Assembly (NCBI GenBank): GCA_002704045.1
Contig: PAFF01000072.1
Location: 3,692 to 12,456 of the forward strand
Origin: Fidelibacterota bacterium
GTDB lineage: Bacteria > Fidelibacterota > Marinisomatia > SCGC-AAA003-L08 > GCA-002704045
Length of the DNA: 8,765 bases
Direction of reading: 5' to 3'
Positions 1 to 8,765 of this stretch are shown here, in pieces. A program made the translations under genes and the position numbers. The notes beneath the pieces are model-generated. The model saw only the letters and a list, made by a program, of their open reading frames with translations. It was not told the DNA's origin and did not search any database. How positions within the stretch are numbered: position 1 is the stretch's first letter; every line of letters begins with the position of its first letter.

Positions 1-1605
1 TGGTGGATCCAATTCCAAAATAGGTGGATGTTCCCAGTCTAAAGCAGTGTAAATAAGCTGACCATCTAGTTCACCACCAATATATTCAACATCAAATCTA
101 ACCATTAATTCATGAGCGTGAGAAAATAATTGGAAAATACTAATTGATTCTGTGTTAATTGGCATATTACCCCAATTTGAATTAAACATATATGAAGATT
201 CAATAGTAGTAATTTCACCTGCTGGAAGATATAAGTCTTGATTGTTTAATTGAAAAATATCTGCAATGTGTTCAACCTGATTTGGATCGACTAAATGAAT
301 ATTAGCATAGACTTCTCCATAATATGATGAGTCACTGTAATTTAAATAATGAGAATTAATATCAAATCCATAATCATTAGACATCCTTAAAGCTACGCCA
401 TCAGGCATTGCATAATTTGTATAAGGTAATTGTGTTCCAGCAATAAATTGATGAAAATTCATAGTTATAAATTGAGAATTATTGTAGTCACCATTTTGGT
501 TATGTAAATCACGTAACTCGAATGCTTCTGGGAGATAGGTATTTGGAATATTATCAAAAGTGTATAAAATAAAATGATGAGATCCAGGTGCCATTGAAAT
601 TTCAATTTGTTTTATATATATATCATTAGATGTATCCAATGGAGTGTAATAAAATATTTCCCTTTCATTGTTTTCCCAAACATGAAATGGTTCTAAATGT
701 ATTTGAATTCCATTTTCAGGTGGCTCTAAAGGAGTAAATTCGGGTTCAGTCCATATAGTATTATAGTTTAACAAAATAATATCAGCTACAGTACCGGAAT
801 CTGGTGCACCTGCATAAATCCATTGTTCAATAAAATCAAGTTGTCCTCTATTTAAAAATGGGCCTCCCATTGGCATGAGTGATCCATAATTAGGATGTTC
901 AGAAAAATAATGCTCTTGATTCCAAATATCTAATTTTTCCCAAAGATAACTTCGTTGCAAACCTAATAATCCACCTTCGTTGCTCACTAGGACCAAATCG
1001 TCCTCAAACGCTGAAGAGTTGTTTGGTATGGTATTGATTAATTCTTCGTAAGCAATATCTGGGGTTAAAATTAAATTAGATTGTTCGGCATAAAAACTTC
1101 CATCAATATGACAAGAGGTACAATTTGGACTAAAAATTTCTTGTTGTATAATATCCCAACTTGACATTCCATTATAATCTCCTCCTAAAATTAAATCAAT
1201 TGTAGCAATCACATCTAAAATATCAATTGTATTATCAAAATTAAGATCTCCAGCCCATTGATAATGATCTGTAATATTAATTGTCTGTAAAATTAAATTA
1301 ACAATTATTACGACATCCACAACATCAATATTTTCATCATCGTTCAAATCACCATAATTGCTATTGTGTATTGTACATTCTTGTAGACAAAAATATTCAG
1401 TTGAATAAAATAAATGACTATTATCATTACCGTATGAATCATAGGTATTGCATCCTGATATCATAATACAATTATCACCAAACCAAGACCAACCAAGCAC
1501 CATTTCACAATCTCCATAATCGTTTGGCATAATAGAAGGGCATTCGTGAGCAATAAGATTTAATGTAAAAAAAAGTTTTAAAATTAATAATTTTTTGATT
1601 TGCAT
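1..1605 (-). CDS. Exported multidomain protein: Kunitz-like module, dockerin-like module, cytochrome c-like segment and copper type II monooxygenase-like region (partial)
   Basis: The frame is open from ATG at 1605 to the window edge (535 codons, no stop), so the C-terminus is missing. Residues 1-19 form a signal peptide (MQIKK then a hydrophobic run ending LIA). Cysteines 22, 33, 46, 52, 73 and 77 form a six-Cys module. Residues 85-142 hold two dockerin-like calcium loops. Residues about 150-270 resemble a cytochrome c domain: heme motif C162-T-S-C165-H166, then MPMGGP (Met244/Met246, possible axial ligand) and an FIEQWIYAGAP-type helix. Residues about 300-535 resemble the PHM/dopamine beta-monooxygenase fold: H343-H344 and H419 (SHYLN) match the CuH ligands, and H496-x-H498 (SHAHEL) two CuM ligands; the expected Met ligand would lie beyond the window. 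Family knowledge implies copper-dependent hydroxylation; the substrate is unknown. The heme segment might supply electrons instead of ascorbate (inference). No Shine-Dalgarno is visible before the start; the signal peptide supports it. The gene is divergent from menB. Confidence 0.8.
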   Translation of the reverse strand, partial: MQIKKLLILKLFFTLNLIAHECPSIMPNDYGDCEMVLGWSWFGDNCIMISGCNTYDSYGNDNSHLFYSTEYFCLQECTIHNSNYGDLNDDENIDVVDVVIIVNLILQTINITDHYQWAGDLNFDNTIDILDVIATIDLILGGDYNGMSSWDIIQQEIFSPNCTSCHIDGSFYAEQSNLILTPDIAYEELINTIPNNSSAFEDDLVLVSNEGGLLGLQRSYLWEKLDIWNQEHYFSEHPNYGSLMPMGGPFLNRGQLDFIEQWIYAGAPDSGTVADIILLNYNTIWTEPEFTPLEPPENGIQIHLEPFHVWENNEREIFYYTPLDTSNDIYIKQIEISMAPGSHHFILYTFDNIPNTYLPEAFELRDLHNQNGDYNNSQFITMNFHQFIAGTQLPYTNYAMPDGVALRMSNDYGFDINSHYLNYSDSSYYGEVYANIHLVDPNQVEHIADIFQLNNQDLYLPAGEITTIESSYMFNSNWGNMPINTESISIFQLFSHAHELMVRFDVEYIGGELDGQLIYTALDWEHPPILELDPP

Positions 1606-4600
1606 AATTTATTTATAATAAAAGTGTATAACTTTTAAATTTACTAAAATAGTTTTACTGATACAAAATTTATCTAAAATAATATAATTTATATTCAATT
1701 AATATGATTGTAAATTTCATTGTTAAAATACCATATAATATAGGAGTATAAATGAAATTTAATTGGATTTCTTTACATGAATATGAAGATATAAAATATG
1801 AAAAAGGTGAAAAAGAAACTTTAGGTATTGTTAAAATTACGATTAATAGACCAGAAGTCCGCAATGCATTTAGACCCAAAACAATTATAGAACTAAAAGA
1901 TGCATTTGAAAAGGCAAGGGAAGATTCTGATTGTGGAGTAATAATTTTTACAGGTGAGGGAGAAAAAGCTTTTTGTTCTGGGGGAGATCAAAAAATAAGA
2001 GGAGATGCAGGATACGTTGGAAATGATGGTGTACCTAGGCTAAATGTTTTAGATTTACAAAAACAAATAAGAACCATACCTAAACCAGTTATAGCATCAG
2101 TAGCAGGTTATGCTGTTGGGGGTGGTCATGTTTTACATATGATTTGCGATTTAACAATTGCAGCAGAAAATGCAAAATTTGGTCAAACTGGTCCAAACGT
2201 TGGATCTTTCGATGGAGGATGGGGAGCATCTTACATGGCAAGAATTATTGGTCAGAAAAGAGCAAGAGAAATGTGGTATTTATGTGAATTTTATGATGCA
2301 AATCAAGCATTAAATTGGGGTTTGGTTAATAAAGTTGTACCTCTATCTGATTTAGAAAAAGAGTCAGTAATGTGGTCTCAGAAAATTTTAGATAAATCTC
2401 CAACTGCTTTAAGATTACTAAAAGCATCATTAAATGCGGATTGTGATGGACAAGCTGGACTTCAACAATTAGCTGGAGATGCTACTATGTTATTTTATAT
2501 GACAGAAGAAGCACAAGAAGGTAGAGATGCTTTTAAAGAAAAAAGAAAACCTAATTTTAAAAAGTTTAAACGTTATCCATAATCTTTATGTTTAGTAAAA
2601 TTATGCCCTGGGTTATTGCAAGTAGAGTCAAAACCTTACCTGCTGCTGTTTGTCCAGTTTTAATTGGAACAGCCTTGGCTTTTAATCAAAAAGAACAAAT
2701 TAATTTTTTAATTTTTTTTTCAATACTCTTTGCATCAATACTAATACAACTAGGAACAAATTTTTCTAATGATTTATCTGATTTTATAAAGGGAACTGAT
2801 ACTGATGATAGATTGGGACCAAAAAGGGCAGCACAATCTGGACTTCTTTCGGTTAATCATTTAAAAATGGGTGTTTTAATTAGCTTTTTTTTATCAATTC
2901 TGATTGGTATTTATTTAGTATTTGTTGGTGGTTATGTAATTGTTGTGATTGGTTTATTATCTATAGTATCTGGAATTTTATATACAGAAGGACCTTATCC
3001 ATTAGGTTATAATGGTTTAGGTGATTTGTTTGTTTTTATATTTTTTGGTATTATTGCTGTAATGGGCACATTTTACTTACATACTTTAAATATTAGTTTT
3101 AGTTCATTTATATGTGGTTGCATTGTTGGATCTATTTCAACAGCAATCATTGTTGTAAATAATATTAGAGATGCAAAAACTGATATTAAAACTGGAAAAA
3201 AAACATTAGCGGTCAAATTTGGTATACCGTTTTCTCAAATCGAATATTCAATTTTAATAACTTTACCTTTTGTTCTAGTTATATTTTTATTTTACGAAAT
3301 AAATGATTTAGGAATATTTTTGACTTTTTTTTCATTTCCTATTGCAATAAATCTTATAAATAGAATTTTCATTGACAAAGGTTTAGCCTTAAATGAAGTT
3401 TTAGCTAAGACTGCACGATTTTTAGTAGCATTTTCACTTTTATTATTTTTAGGTTTGATTTTATGATAATCGATACGATTCATTTAAAATCTTTCAAAAT
3501 AAAATTATACAATGATTTTAAGACATCAAAGAAAACCTATGATTTCAGATCTGGTTGGTATGTAATATTAGTTTCTGAAAACCATAAAGGTATTGGAGAA
3601 ATTTCTCCATTAAAAAAATACAGTCCTGATTATGATAAGCCAATTTTAGAAAAAATCAATTTTATTATCAATGAGTTAAATCTAATAAAAAAAGATTTTG
3701 ATACTGATTATTATATGGAGTTGTTAAATTATCATTTAACTAATTATCCATCTATTTTATTCGGTTTTGAAACAGCATTATATGATTTATTAAGTAAAAA
3801 AAAGGGGATTCCTTTGGCAAAATATTGGAATCAAAATTATTCTAATATTTTATATTCAAATTCTGTTTTTACAAATAAAAATAAAATAGGGGAATATAAT
3901 ACTGTAGTAAAAATTAAAGTTATCAAAGATGATATTGAGAAGTACAAGTCTATTATGAATATGATTCTAAATCATAATGAAAATATTAAGTTTCGATTAG
4001 ATTTCAATGGTTGTTTAAATTTTAAAAGAGCAATAAAATGGACGGATGAGTTAATAGGTTATAACATTGAATATTTTGAACAGCCAATGCCCCCTAATTT
4101 AGATAAAATGTTAAGGGATTTATGCTCTTACAGTCAAATACCAATAGCAATTGATGAATCTTTAGTAAATATAGACTCTACTAATGAAATGATTACTAAT
4201 AATTCAGCTGATGTGTTTATTTTAAAACCTATGATACTAGGTGGGTATCATAAATCAAAATCAATACTAGAGTTAGCGAATGTTCATAAGATTAAATGTA
4301 TTTTCACAACTACTTTAGAAAGTGAAATAGGTTTTTTGGCGAATGTTCATATAGCAGCAGCTTTAAACATAAAAGACTATTGCGGTTTTTCAACTTGGAA
4401 TCTATTTTCTCAACAACCATTAAATTATATTAAAAATTTAAATATTATAATTAGTGATAAACCGGGCTTAGGTAAAACAAATGAGTAATTGGTTCAATAA
4501 AAGAATTAAAAATAGTCCTAATGATAATTTTATTGTTTATAACAATCAATCGTATAATGCATTTGATTTAAATAATAACATTAACATAAATAAAAGATCT

Positions 4601-7600
4601 TTAAAAGTATCAAACTTAAATAATGGATCAAAAGTGATTATTTTTTTACCTAATGGCATTGAATATGTAGAAATCATTATAGCTTGTTTAGAATTAGGAA
4701 TTATAATAGTTCCCATTTCTACAAAATTTACTTCGTCTGAAATACAAAAAACAATTCGTTTAGTAGAACCAGATCTGATAATATCCTGTTGGGGATTATC
4801 AAAAAAAATAAATGGTTTTAATGTTCCAGCAATTAATATTGAAGAATTTCCAACTTTAGCAAAGACCTGCCAGTCATATTCTATAAAATATAAATTTAAT
4901 AAAAAAAATGTGGCAGCTATTTTATTAACTTCTGGAACCACAGATGATCCCAAAGCAGTTCAGTTGACTTATGAAAATTTTGAATCCAGCTGCAGAAATT
5001 GGAATGAATTTTTAAAATTTAATAAAAATGATCAATTCTTATGTTGTTTACCATTACATCATGTAGGAGGTTTATGTGTTTTATTAAGAGGTTTAATTTA
5101 TGGATTTACAATTAATATTGCTGATTCATTTGATTCTGAAATCATATATAAACTGATAAAGAAATACCCGATATCATTAATATCTTTAGTTCCTACTATG
5201 TTAGATAAATTATTGAAAAAAAAAGATGGAGAAAATATTTTAATCAATTTGAGGGCTATTTTATTAGGGGGTGGACCTGCTTCAGATACTTTACTTGATA
5301 AGTGTATTGAAAAAAAGTTAAACGTTGTTAAAACTTATGGAATGACAGAAACGTGTTCAGGTATAGTTGGACTTTGGTTAAAAGAAAAACCAAATAAAAA
5401 GCATTTTTCTGGATCACCATTTTCCGAAGTTAAAATTAAGATTATTAAAGATGAAATTTATATTAAGGGTCCTATGGTGATGAAAGGATATTTAAATCAA
5501 CCTAACATTAAAGATTATCACAACTCTAAAGATATTGGATGGTTGGATGATGATAACAATTTATTTATTGAAATGAGAAGAAAAGATTTAATTGTTTCTG
5601 GTGGTGAAAATATTAATCCTAAAGAAGTTGAAAATATTATTTTAAAATTTAAAAATATTACCGATTGCGCAGTTATTGGTATTAAGGACGAAAAATGGGG
5701 ACAAAAAGTTCTATCTTACATAGTTGTTAATCAAAAAACTATAAATATTCTAGAATTAATAAAGTTTCTAAGTGGTAAAATTTCAAAATATAAAATACCA
5801 AAAAAATTCATTATCGTGGATTATATACCAAGAAATGAAATTGGTAAAGTTAAAATGAACTTAATAAAATCATTGTAACAATTTGAAAAAAAGAAAAGAT
5901 TACATTATACAATAAATAATTGTAATTTCTATAATGATTTTATCGTTTCTAAATATAATAAGATTATTATTTTTCAGTTTTACATTTTGGGGTGTATTTC
6001 TTTTAGGAAGCGAATTGTTTTTTTTAGTAACTAATAGTTCCGTAAATAGTTCACTTAGAAATGAACCTCAGCAAGATTTATCAAGTGGTCTCTTTAATTC
6101 TTGGGTAAACGAAAATACTAACGATTATCAGAAGATGAAAGCAAAGGGAGCAATTTTAATAGATTTAGATTGGGATAATGATCTTGATCTTTACTATGGA
6201 TTTAATAATTCTTATCTTTTTAAAAATGTTGATGGAGTTTTTACCAATATTACTGATAGTTCAGATATTGATCAAGATGCTTTAATAGGTGTTGTAGCTG
6301 GAGACGTTGATAATAATGGTTATCCTGATATAATCAAACAAAGAGCACTTCCATCATCAAATCATCATTTAATAATGAATCAAGGAAACAATGTTTATAA
6401 TACAGTAGAATATTTACCACCGATGTTATTACCTGATATGCATGGTCAAGGTTTATTAGATGCTGATTTAGATGGAGATCTTGATATTTTTGCCATTCAA
6501 GATGAAGGAACAGAACAAGCATTTTTATTTAAAAATCAAGGTATAAATCCTTTTGGAGAAGTTGAATTCATTCAGTCATTTGTTTTTGAAGTTGATGACT
6601 TAAGTACATCTAGAACAATTACAATAGCAGATTATGATAATGATGGAGACCAAGACATATATGTTATCAGAAAATTTTCTATTAATTGGCTACTTGAAAA
6701 TCAGACATTAACAGGAGAACCTGGTAATGTAGTCTATAATTCTAATCCCAATCCTCTTTTTCTTGAGGTATCTCAATCTCTCAATTTAGATGATCAAAAT
6801 GTTAGCACATCAGGAAGTATGGGATATGGAGCTGCGTGGGGAGACTATGATAATGATGAAGATTACGATTTATATTTAGCAAATTGGGGGGTAAATAGAC
6901 TTTACAAAAACGATAATGGAATTTTTGAGAATGTAATTGAAGAGACTTCAACTAATGCTGATACTCTTAATAATGGTTTAGCTTGGCCTGATCTTGATAA
7001 TGATGGTGATGTAGAGTTATGGATCTCAAGTATAAGAAATCATGATAATGTGTTTATAAATAATTTGGAAGAACAATTGTGGGATTCATCATCTAGTCCT
7101 AAATTTTTATCGGCAACACAAGATATCATTGCAGGAGATTATGACAATGATGGTTGGATAGATATATTCACGGCTGGTTTAGAAATGAATGAAAATGATG
7201 ATAATGAAAATGATACAACAAGTGCAAAGTATACAAGTCTTCTTTATAAAAATATTTACAATGATTCAACTATGTCAAATAATAACTGGGTTAAATTTCG
7301 ACTCGAAGGAGGAAAGTATGACATTGACAATAATGGTTGGTCAAATTTAGCGAATAAATCTGCAATAGGTGCTAGAATAATTTTACATTCTAATATGGGA
7401 AATCAGATGCGAGAAATTATTGCAAGTAAAGGACACGGAAGTATGAATCCTTTAACTCAACATTTCGGTTTGAAAGACGAGTTAATCTTTGAAGGTTTTA
7501 CAATCAAATGGCCGAGTGTTGATAGTACTTTGAATCAACAAAAAACAATTTATTATGAAGGTCCATTTCAATCAAATAAAATTTACACTGTTGTAGAACA

Positions 7601-8765
7601 TTTGGGTATAGTTGGTATAAAAGGAGACACGAATAGTGATCAATTCGTTGATGTACTCGATGTAGTTAGAACAATAAATGAAGTACTTAATGAGAACTTT
7701 TTGTCTGATAAAGAATTATGGGCAATTGATATGAATTATGATATGAATGCTAATATTTTAGATATAGTTCGACTAGTTGAATTTCTTCTCTCTCAATAGT
7801 AAATTTCATGCAAATTTTAAGAATATCGTGTTTAATTTTTTTACACATTTTGATTCTTTTACATGTATACGTTTTTGGTGATTCTGTTATTGGAAGCGTT
7901 GACTTTCAGGAGTTTTTTCATTCTTTTATTAAAAGTGGAATTGTAAATGCTGGTGTAATACTTGTTTTAGTCGCTTTTTTAACCACTTTAATTTTCGGTA
8001 GATTTTTTTGTGGTTGGGCTTGTCATTTTGGTGCAATACAAGAACTATCTTGGTGGATATTGAATAAATTTAATATTAGACCAAAAACAATTAATTCAAA
8101 ACTAACTTTTATTCTCCCTGCATTTATATTGATTTATTTTTATTTTACTCCAAACATAATATATGCATTTCAAAATCCTTGGTATACACCAAAAATCAAT
8201 TTAGCTGAGCCTGAAATTTGGGCTTTTTTACCAGGTTTTATTATTGCTACTTTGACCTTTTTTGTAGATGGTTTTTTAATTGTATTTTTTTTAGGAAGAA
8301 AGGGATTTTGCAGATTTGTTTGTCCTTGGGGAGCATTTTTGAAAATTCCAAATGCTTTTGCTATGTATAAAGTTAGAAAAACAGGTAATTGCATTAATAC
8401 TAACTTTTGTACTACTGCTTGTCCTGTAGCAATCGACGTTAGTTACGAAATTAATAATTATAATAAAGTTACCAATACAAATTGTACCTCATGTATGTTA
8501 TGTATAAATGGATGTCCAAGTAATGCTTTATCATATGAATTTAAAAATCCATTGGATGAAAATATTAAATTAAAGGATTATTTTTATAAAAATGAAAGTT
8601 TTAAGCATAAAAAAATTAAAGATCTTTTTAGATCCATTAGAGATTATGATTATATTATTTTATTTGTAACATTAATATTTAGTTTTTGTATTGATGGCCT
8701 TTATGGAATGGGTCATTTTTTATCATTTGGAATAGGACTAATTTCATCCATTATAATTTTTCAGT

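Overview
This window is a compact, very A+T-rich stretch of bacterial chromosome. Trp is encoded by TGG and TGA is used as a stop, so standard bacterial code 11 fits. Two exported proteins carry dockerin-like calcium-loop pairs of the form GDxNxDxxxDVxDV, and one of them also has FG-GAP/VCBS loops and an ASPIC/UnbV domain. Together with the low GC, short gaps and weak Shine-Dalgarno use, this points to a member of the FCB group. A marine lineage such as Candidatus Marinimicrobia (SAR406) is my best guess. The taxon is inferred from style only; no marker gene is present.

Layout. On the left, a minus-strand gene (1-1605, its 3' end beyond the window) encodes an exported multidomain protein. Its order is signal peptide, six-cysteine Kunitz-like module, dockerin-like module, cytochrome c-like segment with CTSCH, and a copper type II monooxygenase (PHM/DBM)-like region. 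A 146-bp divergent intergenic region separates it from a plus-strand menaquinone operon, menB-menA-menC-menE (1752-5878). The operon has a 5-bp gap, then a 4-bp ATGA overlap, then an 8-bp overlap. After a 55-bp gap come an FG-GAP/VCBS + ASPIC/UnbV + dockerin-like surface protein (5934-7799) and, 8 bp later, a polytopic membrane Fe-S protein of the NapH/NosR/CcoG type (7808 to the window edge). No RNA gene, insertion sequence, CRISPR array or origin was seen.

How the genes fit together. MenC, MenE, MenB and MenA perform four steps of the classical pathway: SHCHC to o-succinylbenzoate, then OSB-CoA, then dihydroxynaphthoyl-CoA, then prenylation of dihydroxynaphthoate. Every visible catalytic signature is present, with one unusual residue in the MenE P-loop. 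menF, menD, menH and the final methyltransferase gene are not here. The flanking genes are about redox and the cell surface: a NapH-like protein that could draw electrons from menaquinol, and an exported protein combining a heme c site with a copper monooxygenase-like fold. A functional link among them is a hypothesis from proximity only. The most interesting object is the left-hand copper/heme/dockerin protein.
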